DNA from: Lumnitzera littorea
Lineage: Eukaryota > Streptophyta > Magnoliopsida > Myrtales > Combretaceae
Length of the DNA: 64,000 bases
Reading direction: 5' to 3'
Assembly: GCA_024138015.1 (NCBI GenBank)
Contig: JAMXBB010000003.1
Span: 9,989,997 to 10,053,996, forward strand
Under the pieces are notes generated by a model. It was not told the DNA's origin. It saw nothing but the letters and a program-made list of their open reading frames with translations, and made no database searches. Positions within the stretch are counted from its first letter, which is position 1; each line of letters begins with the position of its first letter. Of this stretch, positions 1 through 12,085 are shown one piece after another. Made by a program: the position numbers and the translations under genes.

Positions 1-350
1 GATTCGTGAAGAGTCCTGATAGTTGATGCTGCTGCTGTGCAGACCAGAGGCGGCCATTATACTCGTGTAATTTAATGGTGTCCTAGCCGTAGTGAAAAGA
101 GCAAGCAATATTCATTTCTACCCGAGTGGCAATGCTGATCTTATATCCTCAAGGGGAAGGGCACTCATTTCTGCATATCTCCCGTCTTGTATGTCTCACT
201 GCTGCTGCCTAATCACATTACTGTTCAGCCCTCAAGGCTGAATGATTGCAATCTCTAAAATATGATTAGTAATCTTGTGGGAAAACATAAACACAAAGAA
301 ATGATTGTGCCATGCATGTCTTGGATGGTTGGACCTGCAGGGGTAACGGA
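1..350. other. Left edge, possible 3' end or UTR of a gene outside the window
   Basis: The first 350 bases are less AT-rich than what follows and contain short GC-containing stretches such as a CTGCTGCTG run, which is unlike the flanking intergenic DNA. In frame 3 the first bases would read FVKSPDS followed by a stop, which could be the end of a coding exon. There is nothing upstream to confirm it, and I do not recognise the product. It may equally be a 3' UTR or ordinary intergenic DNA. Confidence 0.2.
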
Positions 351-3129
351 ATCGAGGCCAAATTGATTTAGAGTCAGGTTGAGTTCGAGCTTGAGATTTG
401 AAAACTTGGGGTGCGCTTGAGCTCTATTGAGTTTTAAATTTCACTCTCGAGTTCAATTCGAAAATATACGTTTAGTTTGAGTTCGATTCAGTTAGCATAA
501 TTAAGTTTGAATATTTTTAATAAATTCTCTCTAATCAATATAATATTTCACTCATATTTAAATAGATTGAAAATATATTAAAAATTATATTAAACTGAAT
601 TAGGTTTGCTAGTTTGATGATTTTAGTATTTTAAAACTTGTACTTGATTTGATTTATGATTGGAGTGCTTTTAAGTTTGATTCAATTATTATCAAATTGG
701 ATTCAAATAAAACTTAGTTCAAGTTTGAATAGTTTACGAATCGGTTTTGGTTTATTTGTATTTTTAGTTGAGCCAAAATATATTGAAACTTATTACCACT
801 TCAGGATACCTGAACTTTGTAACGACATTATGAATCGGAAAAATCTTAACACGTAACGTAAGACAATTCTATCTTCTCTTGAAGAGCATTCTTACTGTAC
901 TATCATCCTCACATGCATAGTAGGCAAGCATAGTTGATTTATACTTTTAGAGGTGTAATTTTATGAGGAAAAATCTTTTAACTATTTAGATGAATTTGTG
1001 GAAACAGATAATATGTCAACATTATAGCTAACTTAATTCAACCAAACACACTCCATAACTTATGTCATTTATCAAATTGTGCCAAACATAAAACTTCATT
1101 AGGTATCACAAAGACAAGTTTGTAAATAGTACAATTCCACAATTAACTTACGATTATAATACAATGCATTTAGACAACATAAACATAAAATCTTATTCTC
1201 GCGGCAATTCATCATATAAAAAAAAAAGGACTAGATAAGATAATAAAAAGGGGAATGCATTTACAATGGAAAGTATGTGACGTCGAGTTTTGTTGATAAA
1301 CATACAGATACAGCCATAAGAAATTACGTCATTAGATCTTTAGTCTTTGTTTGACTTCATAGCGACTGCAAATAAGTTACATTAAAACATATTTTAGAGG
1401 CATCGATTTATCATGTAACATCTAATGCTCTGTTCTATTTACATTCAATACCATAATCATTTTAACATTTTCAGAAAATATAGAATTCCACAAAATATAG
1501 CATAGTGCTTTCAATTTGCACTAATTCATGTTATAATTGTCATGAAGGGCGCTGGATAATTTCACATAGTTTTATGATTGTATTCCATTCGCTAGAAGAC
1601 ATTTCCTCTTTCAGTTTCATTGGCAAGATGCAATTTTCTCGTACACAAAACTTCATGTTGATGTATATCAGTCTTTCCAAATGCCTATTGTTATACTAGG
1701 TAAGGCGTGTGTACCGATTTCTTGGAAAATTTATCCTTAGTGTTCTTGTCAAGGCACTTAGTATTTCCATGTTATTTAACGTTTCAAAATCATTTTTTTT
1801 TTTTAAATCTTTATATTTCTTTAGGTTACACAAGTTGACCGACTAATTTAACATTAAATATATCATGTGTGACATGTAAGATACAAATACCATGCATATA
1901 ACATTCTACTCAATCAACAATCATACTCATGCTTCTCACAAAATTCAAGTTAGAGAAATGAAAATAAATACATATTTATCTTTAGCAAACCAAAAGGTTT
2001 TGTTAAATATGAATAATAGGAACAAGTTTTATACCAACCAAATCATATCATGCAACATTGACTTCTTCAATTCTTACTACTATCAAGCTGTCTCTTTTTA
2101 TATTCCTCCAATTCAACCTTTCCGTTAAATCTATCCAACTTAACTAAAACTAAATTCATTACTCTAAAAACCACATTCATTTCACTAGTCATTATATTAA
2201 ATTATCTAAAATTTTAGATAAATTGTAAAGTCAGGTTTAGTGAAATAACAATAGTTAAGCTTTAAAAGCACCAATATGATTATTTCCGGAAAATTTATTC
2301 TTAACCACACAAAATTTGCTATAAAAGTTTTAATGCGAAATTCCCCCACGATATAACTAAGACTCCGGACTTGATACTTGAATAGCAAATATATGAAGAT
2401 CCTACTATGCTTTTGGAAAAAGATGAAACGTTAAGATTTTAGAGTAAGTTTTTTTCTGAAGAGAGCCTTTGAGCAAAAATGGAGAAGTAACACATCAAGT
2501 ATCTTAGGCAATTTTACCACTTAGAATCTTGTACATTAAATTTTATCTAGCTCAATTACAAATTGATCTAGATTAATTCTTAATCACAAATAGAGATGAC
2601 TCATATACTTGTAGTCTTTCAAAGATTTGATCTAGCCAAAACATTGTTTTACGAAAATTGCAAAATAAACACAAATCATCTAAATTGTTTAGAAATGCTT
2701 TGGTCATTCAACAAGTTTCCTAAAATCTTTGCTCTCACCATGGAATCATCTAGATCATTTTACAATTGATTTGAACTATTCAGTAAAAAATTCAAAACCC
2801 CTTGCTTTGGCAATGGTTTGTTTGGGTCACTCATAGAGATGATCTAGACTATCCCTATTAACACCATAATTCTTTCTTTTTTATTCGTTATTAAGACGGG
2901 TGCCACTTTAGTTAATCATTGAATTTTTCAAACATATGGCTTATATTTCAATACATATAACTGAAAATTCTTTTGCAGCTTAAACTACTTAAGTAACTGG
3001 AGTTTAAACTCCATTATATTGCAACCGAATCAAAGTTGAGTAAAAATCAAATTGAGCTTCCGATATTTGCGAGCAGATTTGACTCGATTCTATAATTTTC
3101 AGACCAAAGCTTTTCGAGCTTGTTTTATG
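351..3129. other. AT-rich intergenic region without a recognisable gene
   Basis: No reading frame here resembles a known protein. The frames of 60-80 codons are compatible with chance in AT-rich DNA. At about 355-790 there is a degenerate low-complexity stretch built from GAGTTCGAG- and TTGAGTTCG-like words, a pattern common in plant intergenic DNA. A similar weak stretch occurs near 3030-3130. Around 2540-2850 the word GATCTAGAT recurs irregularly. I see no RNA gene and no transposon end. Confidence 0.5.
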
Positions 3130-3451
3130 GAATTGTTTTATGAATAATACAGAAGGAAATTCTTTACTTGCGACCACTACATGGTAGAAAAACTATGTCA
3201 GGGGTAACCTATTACTTTGTGTCATTGGGACTATAAAATTATACAAATTAGTAATAGAACTAAAATGAATAAGAACTTCCATACTCTCTCAAGCCATAAT
3301 CCCTTATCGCAATTAGCTTATGGATAAAAAAATGTTAATGTAATATCATCCACGTATTCCTAAACCTTTCTAATAGCTCGGGAAAAAAATAAATTAATTA
3401 ATTAAAAAGATCAAAGACTTATTAGGAGATTTAAAAATGTCTTGAATTCAC
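3130..3451 (-). other. Remnant of PP2-B intron 2 next to pseudogene 1
   Basis: This stretch follows the donor of exon 2 of pseudogene 1. It resembles the corresponding intron of the third PP2-B copy at about 47180-47583; both have a GTTTTATG-A-ATACAGAAGGA-like segment followed by a GTCAG segment. The intron then ends without the third exon, so the 3' part of this gene copy has been lost somewhere left of about 3130. Confidence 0.4.
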
Positions 3452-4016
3452 CGGAAATTCGGTATATTGATCCATCTCCAATAATTGGGGTTATCTTGCC
3501 ATGAGATTGACAATGCTCTAGCACCCATCATCCAAATTTTTTTTCCACTCTTTCTCTCCAAAGAAAGGCTCTGCATCCAAACAAAAAAATAAATAATCTT
3601 ATATGCTATCATATATATATATATATAATTGAAAAGCTTGGATTAAAAACTAAACATAGCTTCTAATTCTATTACAATAAGAAAATAATATAGATATACG
3701 AAGTTAAAAAAAAAAAGAAAAAAAAAAAAGTGCAAAGTCTCGAGTATATGTATGGGGAATGTAAAAGTAAAAAGGGTGCTTACATCGGCGCTTACCACAG
3801 AATTATCATTTCCCATCAGAATCGGGTGGTCACACGTATGGAAATATAGCTCCTTTCTAGATCAATGAGGAAGGAGATGTTGACAATCAGGTGGAAGGAA
3901 ATTCCTCCAGACGACATCTGAATCAGAAGCTGATCTAAAGGCTCTAGACAAGACACTTGACCTGTCAAGGAGATTACGTGAGCTATACACTCCTCCAGCA
4001 GCCATGCGATGGACAT
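3452..4016 (-). pseudogene. F-box/PP2-B pseudogene 1 (exons 1 and 2 only)
   Basis: Exon 1 runs from ATG 4016 to a GT donor near 3790. Exon 2 is 3570-3452 (119 bp), with AG and GT boundaries identical in position to the intact copy at 6800-9068. Exon 1 starts with the F-box core WLLEECIAHVISL. Relative to the intact copy it lacks about 19 bases (the TPRDAC part), which shifts the frame. Further on, a TGA interrupts the original frame in PH-stop-SRKELYFH. Exon 2 remains readable: SLSLERKSGKKIWMMGARAL up to YWRWIN. The third exon, with most of the PP2 lectin domain, is absent. Family role: PP2-B proteins are F-box adaptors with a lectin domain; this copy cannot make one. The call is secure because of residue-level similarity to the copies at 6800 and 45528. 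Confidence 0.9.
3609..3628. repeat. AT microsatellite in PP2-B intron 1
   Basis: A run of AT dinucleotides lies inside the former intron 1 of pseudogene 1. The intact copy has a similar but longer AT run at about 8729-8751 in the same intron. Confidence 0.8.
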
Positions 4017-6427
4017 TATCCTAAAATTGTGCTTAGTTCTTTTGGCTTTACCTAGACTAGGATTGATTTAAGTAAGAATTAGGAAAAGACTTACATTGTT
4101 TCTTTTACAGCTCCAAAACGCGTAATTACAGTATTAGTCATGGATGCTAATCACATATAATTTAGAGGACTAGACATTCCCGATTGTACTTTATGTATAT
4201 ATATATATATAACGACTTTTATTAGCAAATGTACGCGCCGCAACTCTTAATAGGCAAGAAACTTTAAATTTTGTAGACAATGATTACGGGTACTCGCACG
4301 ATGTACTTCCTAAGAGGCTAAGATAATAAATTCCTTACTTTTTCATTAGGGCATTATATTAATTGACAAACTAAGTTCTATTTATTAAAAATAAATAAAT
4401 AAATTTACTACATAAAACTTGTATAAGTTTTATTATTAACAAATATATTGCAATAAGTATTTAAATAGAAAAGTAAAAGTAGAATGAAAGGAATAAAACG
4501 ATATAGCATTTTAGAATTTTTTATAATGACATTGTAAGATTGTTTTATTAGCAATTTTATGAAAATAATAAGTTTCGCTATATCTGTTTGATAGGATAGC
4601 CCTCTAGCAAACAATGACACTTACGAGATCTTAAGATTTTCAAAGGACATAAGTTATAACGTTTTCATACTTTATACTTATCCTAAAATCCGTTCTTTGA
4701 GGTATACAATATATAAGTTTCAAATTACCTTATATCTACTCAATAAATATTCTTATTTAATAATATTGAATATAATAAAATACAATACTTTTAGCTTGCT
4801 ATATTCTTTAGGTCAAACCCATTGCATAAATTAAAAATCCTAAAGCTAATTATATCCTTTATTCCTTTTTTACCTCTCATTTTCTTTATTGCCACTCAAT
4901 ATTTGACTTTTGAAAAAGGGTATTACCTATGTTATCATATTCATCTTCATTAAGTTTTTAAGAATGCTTCAAAGTGCTCTTGAAAGTTATAACTACTAAC
5001 ACAAACTTCTTTAAAGCCTATAGTATTGGGGATACCTTTATGCCTTTAAACCATGTTTAATACAAAGGAATTCATTTTGGATTTTTAATTGTCACATTAA
5101 TGTCTTAAGGAATCTCATTTTTAAAGAACTCACTGCTTCATTTATAAATTCTTTTATAAAAATTTCTTATGATTTTTTTAAAATTTTTTATAGATTCTAA
5201 TAATACATTCTAAACAATCAAAACTTAAAAAAAAAAAACAAAGCTGCCTTCTAAACGTTCCCTATGAGATGAACATTGCTTGTCCAAGAAACACAGGCTA
5301 TTGGAGAAGGAACGATTGCAATGCTCCATATGTGTTCATGAATGGGAAAAGACGACAAGCTAAATACTGTAAAAAAGGAATTTCATATGACGTTTCTGAG
5401 ATTACTTTTTAGTAAAAATGATTTTGCCAACTCAAAGTTAATGAATGTTTTCATAAACTAAACTTGAACAATGGCAATCAAATGGATCAACCTGTAAATA
5501 TTTTTTAAAACTGGTGAATGATTTATGAAAGTAAAATTGGATGATGTTAATAAAGTGTCTTACTTACGTAGGACACGTGTTGAGAGTTATGACTATTTTA
5601 AGGCTTTAGCTTATGATAATTTAATTATTACTTGTACTTAATGTGCATATCTAAACTAATTACTGTAAGTAGATGCACATAACCTTGGTCATATTTTAAG
5701 TGCGTTCATTGTAAAATTTGAAAAATAGGTTAACTCAAGATATTGGGCTATACCATTTAAACAACATATTCAACCCCAATCTTGTTTGCACATCTAGATC
5801 TAAGGCCTACACAATTGTGAGGGTTGAGTGAGTATAAGGAAAGTAATAATTTCAAACAATTCAAAAAGAGCCTACCTCATAATATACAAAATATCTTGTT
5901 GAACTTGTAAAATTTTTTAGTTAATTTTTATAAGATTATATTTTTGAGTAAATGTCCCATTTACCTGTTAAAATTTCCATAAATTATAACCAGCACATTC
6001 GTTAGTTTATCTTGATATGCTATCAAAATGGGCAACATTAAATTCACTGTCTCAACCTTGGGTGCTTTTTTAGTTTCGCACTTAAAATTCTGAAGTTAGT
6101 AATTGTGATACTCAATCAAATTATTACTTATTAAATTTACTATCTTTATACTATTTGATGGATAGGCGTTTACCATATTATCTTTTGTAGGTACTAAATT
6201 TGACAAGTAATTCTTCAATTAGGCATGAGAATTAACAAATTTAAACTTCAAGTGTAAAATTCGATACGCAAAAGTTAAGTTGGTATGATATTTAGCAATT
6301 TCAAAATTCAAAGTGTGAAATTGAAAAAGCACATGAAGTTAACGTAGTAATTTTAACAATATCTTATCACAAAAATACAATCTATCATAATATTTTGGTT
6401 CAGTTAGTTAACATGAATAATGACACC
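4017..6427. repeat. PP2-B upstream block, copy A (paralogous to 47941-50738)
   Basis: Non-coding, AT-rich. About 4321-6427 is near-identical over long stretches to 47941-50738, and 4215-4900 is also similar to 43430-44060. The 4215-4300 part further resembles 16858-16950, to the right of the MULE, which marks it as the region upstream of PP2-B genes. Compared with 47941-50738 this copy lacks about 615 bp: the sequence passes from CCTATGTT directly to ATCATATTCATC at about 4937, whereas the other copy has 48565-49180 between these words. It contains an AT microsatellite at 4194-4211. No coding frame is recognised. Confidence 0.75.
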
Positions 6428-6799
6428 AAGTCTATTACACTAATTTTACAAATAAAAGAAAGTTTAGGAAATAATAAACATAACACAATAAAATAAAGAA
6501 AGTTATGAATATAGAGTCTTTGGCTATAAAGTAGTCAACTAGCAAGAAAAGAGGTGTGGTTTCGATAAAGAATTCTATGAAACAAATGCAATCTATTTAG
6601 ATTTATAGAGGCAAAGTTGTTATCATTAGAGAGAAAGAGGAAAAAAAAATTGAAAAAAAAAAATGTGTATCTTAAATAACATCATGAGTAATTGGATATA
6701 TAAATAGAATATCCACTGAATCTTATTTCTGTTAATTAACAAAGAAGCCTGAGGTCATAAACCTATTTGGGTTTTGTAGCTTTGAAATAGAAAGAAACA
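6428..6799. other. Intergenic, 3' flank of the intact PP2-B gene
   Basis: AT-rich sequence immediately downstream (minus-strand sense) of the PP2-B stop codon. It should contain the 3' UTR and poly(A) site. No clear single poly(A) signal can be chosen because AATAAA-like words are frequent. No other gene is seen. Confidence 0.5.
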
Positions 6800-9068
6800 T
6801 CATGCAGGCCTAAGTTCAATGCCTCCAACAATAAGACCTTCCTTAGCGGTGTAATTATCAACCTCCCTGAAATTGAACACTAGAGCTCCATCATTACCAT
6901 TCTCATTGTAGAATTCTCCCAGCTTCACCTCCATCCAACCATCGCCTCGCTCCCTATAAGGTCGCCGCGTGCGCCGTGGTGGGACAAGGTAAATCAGTTG
7001 CCCTTCCTTTTCCTCGTTTCCTTCAAGAAAAACTCGCAATTTGACTTGTCTCTGTTGGAACCCCACTACAGAATCCGCAAATCTAAATACCAGATAGGCT
7101 GCATAATTTGTTTGTGGAGACAACAATCTAGTTTCTATTCTGCCAATTATGTCCAACCACCATACACACAAGAGCTGAACCACTTCAGGAAATCTGAAAT
7201 TCGCAACGCATTAGGAAATTGAAACCCGCTTACTATGTATTGCAGAATTATATTTTCTCTTATCAATTGACAGTATAATAAGTAAAAAAAAGATTTAATG
7301 GATAGTATAAGTCACGTGTATATACGTGTAATGTATAATTATACGTAATGTGTATTATCCAGTAAATCCTTTCTCATGATAAGTTGGCCCATCGAGTCAA
7401 TGTACATTACTGTATTTATGCATATTCTTACTTGAATTTTTGAGCTTGACCACATTCTAAAATGATAATTGATAAACTTAAACTCGGTTTAGATTCGTCA
7501 TCTTGTTTACACTTGTTTATCTAAAAAAATCATCTTCTTTCTAGTTATAATTTTATTACGGGTCAAGGATATTGAAAGTCTTCTATATTTATATCAAAGT
7601 TAATCAAAGTCCCCTACATTCTGGTTGAAACATTTAAGTTCTCTAAATTCATCTCAAATTAAACTATGCTATTTGAATTTTAAGCCCCGTGTGTTTAGAT
7701 CTAGACATTTAAGTCTCCTTAGTTTACATAAAACTTCAATAATTTAATTCCTCCGTATTTATGTTATCTCATAATGTAAATTCTCTATGTATAATAACAC
7801 ATCATAGAAAATACAACAAAAGAGATTTAGTTGGTTCAAGAAAAAAAAAAAACATAATGAAGAAACTGAATTAACATTCTTGAAACGTAAAAGGACTAGA
7901 ATGTAATTTTGAAACAAACTTAGTAGGTTAAATAACTCAATTAAAATATCAAACACCTGATTAACTTTTTGCATAAGCATAAAAAAACTTAAAACCGAAG
8001 ATTGAAAACGGCCTATAATCCGATTAAACTTGTCCTCAAATCATACTCCTTATCTAAAGTTTCAATTATGCATGATAATCTGCTTAACTAGTGTCAGCTT
8101 AGACCTAGCTAGACTGCAATCAATTTGAAATTGAGTGAATCGACCTCCATCTTGAATGTTTTACAAGCCAATCTGGTTTAATTAAACATTTCTCAGACAA
8201 AAGACTTCGTTTTTTTATCAACAATATGAGATCGAGAGAATTCAAACCTAATACATCTTAATGGAAGAACAATAATGATATCAGTGGACTATAATAACTT
8301 TATCTCTGAGAACATTTTCAAACTTAATTTAAGAATTGTTTTAAAACTAGTAATTTTAGGGAAAGTATAAAAAAAAAAAGGAAATAAAAAAGAAGATTTA
8401 TCAAGAGATTTAAAAATATCTAAAATTCACCTGAATTCCGGTGCAGCGATCCATCTCCAATAAGTTGGGTTATTTGCCCATGAGATATACAATGCTCTAG
8501 CACCTATCATCCATAGTTTCTTTCCACTGTGTCTCTCCAAGGAAAGGGTCTGTACCCAAACAATTGCAAAAATAACATCATCTCACAGTGAAAGCTTGGA
8601 TTAAAAACTCAAAATATCGTTTTTAAGCACAAAAAGCTTCTAATTCTATTACATTTAGAAAATAATATAGATATACAAACTGAAATAACCAAAAAAAAAG
8701 AAAAGAAGAAAAAAACCATCAAAATCTCGGGTATATATATATATATATATATGTATGGAGCACGTAAAAATAACAAGAGTGTTTGCTTTAGATCTTACCA
8801 TAAAATTATTATTTCCCATCAGCAGGGGTTGGTCACACAAATGGAAATATAGCTCCTTTCTAGACAAATGAGGAAAGAGATGTTGACATTCAGGTGGAAG
8901 GAAATTCCTCCATACATGATCTGAAGCAGCAGCTGATCTAAAGGCTCTAGACAAGACACTTGACCTGCAAGCATCTCTAGGTGTTGCAAATGAGATTATG
9001 TGAGCTATACACTCTTCCGGCAACCATGTGATCGATACAGTACTAAAATTTTTCTTGACACTTGCCAT
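6800..9068 (-). CDS. F-box protein PP2-B-like, three exons, apparently intact
   Basis: Complement of three exons: 9068-8799 (90 codons, phase 0), 8549-8431 (119 bp) and 7193-6800, all with GT-AG introns, giving about 260 residues, close to the usual PP2-B length. The start ATG at 9068 lies in a good context (ACCATGGC). Residues about 14-60 are the F-box, with LPEECIAHIISFATPRDACR and SRAFRSAAASDHVW, which in the family binds SKP1 in an SCF ubiquitin ligase. From about residue 91 comes the PP2 lectin domain: SGKKLWMIGARAL, NPTYWRWI, VVQLLCVWWLDIIGRIETR, NYAAYLVFRF, GDGWMEVKLGEFYN and the terminal GLIVGGIELRP typical of the family. The predicted role is a cytosolic or nuclear SCF adaptor recognising glycosylated or stress-related targets; the substrate is unknown. 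Two broken paralogues lie at 3452 and 45528. A MULE begins 150 bp upstream of the ATG. No internal stop or splice defect is visible. Confidence 0.93.
7194..8430 (-). other. PP2-B intron 2
   Basis: An intron of about 1.24 kb between exons 2 and 3, with a GTGAAT donor at 8430 and a TTTCAG acceptor at 7194. It is AT-rich and carries degenerate TTGAG/ACTCAA words shared with the intron of the third PP2-B copy (45904-47583). A short frame at 7759-7980 inside it has no protein similarity I recognise. Confidence 0.8.
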
Positions 9069-9128
9069 GGTTTCTGTAGGTTTTACCTAGGATTGAGTGG
9101 ACAACAATCAGGAGAAGACCTAGACATA

Positions 9129-9136
9129 TATTTATA
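9129..9136 (-). promoter_or_regulatory. Putative TATA box of the intact PP2-B gene
   Basis: On the minus strand this reads TATAAATA, about 61 bases upstream of the ATG at 9068. That distance would place transcription start some 30 bases further on and leave a short 5' UTR. It lies between the gene and the left end of the MULE at 9218, so the core promoter was not destroyed by the insertion. Confidence 0.5.
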
Positions 9137-9217
9137 ATAATTTAAGGAAAACTTCTACGCCAAGTCGTTGACAAACTCTCGCTTTAACCATGACAACACC
9201 AAAACGCATATATTACG

Positions 9218-9292
9218 GAGTTTCGTACCTTTATAGAACATTTCGTGAAAAATTGTATGAAAATAGGGTCTTCTAGATAAATTTTATGAAAA
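9218..9292 (+). repeat. MULE left terminal inverted repeat
   Basis: Begins GAGTTTCGTACC and contains TTTCGTGAAAAATT and CTAGATAAATTTTA. The reverse complement of 16529-16603 carries the same words in the same order without indels. Confidence 0.9.
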
Positions 9293-9956
9293 TAATATAT
9301 ATTATGCATGTATTTTTTATATTGAGGACATATTGTGTGTATGCATCTTGTGTTGTGTTTTAATATGGAAGGTGCTCTCAAGGGATGCACTTTCTTTGTG
9401 GATACTAAAAGCACATTTAAGAAACACGCTTTTAATGTCAACAAAGTGCCTTCAATTGTTTTTGTTTATATATAAATTAGATTTAATTTATTAAATTAAA
9501 TAATAAAAATTTTATTTAATCTTTATATAAATTATTATATAAATACATGTTCTTTGAGCACGTCTTTAATATCACTGTCGTGCCCCTTCAATGTCAAAAC
9601 CATGCACATTTAATTGACGCTTCACATTCTCCCTATCTAAGTACTTTCAATATGTCAAGTTAGTTGCCTATGTTGCTCTTAAATTCAATTCACGCTTCAC
9701 ATTCCATCTAACTAAGTGTACTACTTACGAAAACTATTAATGTAGCAAATCAGATTAAATGGTTCACTAAACTACCAACTAAACCTGTTAAAAGTAGGCA
9801 TAATATATAAAAAGTATATATATAGTAAACTATCAATATTAAGGGAATAACACCGTAATATGAAACATCATTTACAAAAACCATTTACATAGTGAGTAAT
9901 AGATGTCGATAATACATAATAATCAAATTAAGTAATATAAATATAGTTATTTACAA
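9293..9956. other. MULE left subterminal region, non-coding
   Basis: AT-rich sequence between the left inverted repeat and the end of the PMD gene. It contains CTAAAAGCACATTTAAG- and ACGCTTTTA-like words resembling those in the right subterminal region (about 16430-16510), so it is probably part of the subterminal sequence recognised by the transposase. No gene is seen. Confidence 0.4.
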
Positions 9957-11960
9957 CTATTTCTTTTTAGATCTAGCTAATTGTTTTCTAAAACGAGCTA
10001 ATAATGATGGCTTGCAAGTGAATAATCCCTTTGATGGCTAAGGCTCAAATGACTGTAAAGGAGTATCGATATAATCTATATGAAGAACTGGAGTAGGCAG
10101 TGATGGTGGTAGTTGGGTGTCGGCATCCTCTGTGTGTAATGATTGAGGCCATCTTGTATGACATTTACGAGGAGCTAAAGGTATCGGTTGTGGATACATC
10201 CACACATGAGTATCTGGAGTGTCGAATGAGGTATAGTCAGAACTAGAGGCATCGGTGTGGGTGGTACATTGTTACCAATCTCACTCAAGTTAATGGAATG
10301 GCGAGATCCTGATACCATAAAATTGTTACCATGTCCCCGACCATGCGCCTGTGTTGGTTGACATCCTTTCATACAAACTTTAGGACTTGCACGCGGCCGT
10401 AGGGTAGGTAGAAAGGTTGGATCAGCTGGCTAGTTGAGAAATAATAACAAACCACCGTGCTCCTCGAGATGGTAAAGGCCACCATCGATGATATGATAAG
10501 TAACGTCGACATCGTCTACTAGCCTCATCTAACGTAAAGTATCTGCCTATAGTTAATGAAACAGTTCATGTTATATTCATATACATTGCTTTGCGAAAAA
10601 CTATAAGATAAATGGAAGGAAAGCTTACCAAGTATCCCATCATTGCCCTATAATGGGTGATGTATTGGCATCTATGATCCCTATACCAATCGTAGTAAGC
10701 TGGATTGACACCCCTTAGTCCCTGACTATGAAAAACGCACATTTAGCGGTCTACCTAAGTCAATATGTATCCTTGATGTGCAACCAACCAATCTATGTTT
10801 ATCCTATCACTAAGGTTGATATGATGGAGCTCCTTACTCATATAAACATCGATCGGTATCGTCTAGAAGCCTCTAAATTGTCATATAACATGGTCGGGGA
10901 AATAAAACTCGATAATGTGGAAATATATTAGTGGAACCCTAGTCATCCAAATAGCTCAACCAACACTGCAACACGGGAGTAGGAGATCAATAAGATCATC
11001 CGAGTACAGCTCCCACATGACTTACAATGCATTTGTACAGAAAATGCATTAACAATCCATAAACTTTTAATAAGGATCAACAACAGAAACAAAATTCAAG
11101 AAGTACATACCCGTCAACTCGTCTATAAATCAAATGCAATTCAGTACGCATCCATAACATATGTAGCATGATGTATGGTGTCTCATAATATAACTCACCT
11201 AGCAGCTAGTGATATGCCCTCCTGTATGGTAAAGCTGAACCTGGTCCGTAGTGCAATGTGGAGGAAATCATCCCATGTCCATATTTGCAGTAGTATAGCA
11301 ATGCCTCCAGTCTCCTATGCTTTTGATCATACCGCCCCACATAGCTAACGATACAACCAAGCCAAATAAGTTGATCCTTAACTAAATGTCACGACATGTG
11401 GGAAATACTCCAACATGGGTAGGAACATCATGTAAATAAGAGACAAAGATTTATCGACAAATAAAAACCCACCAAATAACTGTAAAATGTATGCATGGGT
11501 ATGTCGACGAATGGTCTTCTCATCTACATCTGTAAGAAGTATGCTAAATCAAACTCATCACCAAGCCAAACTAATACGCCCCCCCTCTACTATTACTGTT
11601 AGTAAGGTAGTCTCTTAGCAGTTCCCTAGCTATCTAAGGCTAAACTAATTGCATAGGCCTAGTCATTGCAGCTCCATCCACACGGAGACTAAACAATACC
11701 TCTATTTCACGGATCGTGATTGTTATCTCTTTGTGAGCCATATGGAAAGTGTAGGTCTTAAGTCTTTACCTCTCAACTAACGCCGTAATAAGGTGATGAT
11801 CGATTTAGATGAATGGTAGCCGTGCGATTCTTAAGAAACCAGCATTAGCAAGGTGGATGATAGAGTGATCATCCAATGGTATTTGTGACATGTCTTTCCA
11901 TAGGCTCGACTCCACTCGACGAATCGTAATGTGCCTACCTCCTTGTAATATTAGATTCAT
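9957..11960 (-). pseudogene. Plant mobile domain (PMD) gene of the MULE, degenerate
   Basis: Starting at ATG 11960, the minus strand reads MNLILQGGRHITIRRVESSL, then LWKDMSQIPLDDHSIIHL, ANAGFLRIARLPFI-stop-IDHHLI, LITALVER and YTFHMAHKEITITIREIEVL. That is the order of the PMD family: AGF-R, a short helix, ALVERWR-ETHTFH, then GE-TITL-DV--L-GL-VDG. Later parts include GRYDQKHRRLEALLYY. The frame ends with a basic RKQLARSKKK tail and a TAG at 9957. Several in-frame stops make it a pseudogene. PMD proteins are found in hosts (MAIN/MAIL family, linked to silencing of transposons) and inside some MULE and gypsy elements. Here the gene follows the transposase on the same strand inside the same inverted repeats, so I read it as part of the transposon. 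Introns were not resolved. Confidence 0.75.
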
Positions 11961-12085
11961 TTTCATTACAATTATAGAAAATTATTGAACTGTACAATTT
12001 AATAGATGAATTAACGTCAAGTCATACCCAAAAATTCCACATGTCTTGTGATCAATGTCATCCCTGTCCATGTAATACAGATGAG

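Noticed and set aside
8655..8798. Extension of PP2-B exon 1 into the frame after GNNNFM
   Set aside because: The continuation is a poly-Tyr/Ile and Phe run from an AT microsatellite; a consensus GTAAG donor at 8798 and the matching exon 2 show it is intron.
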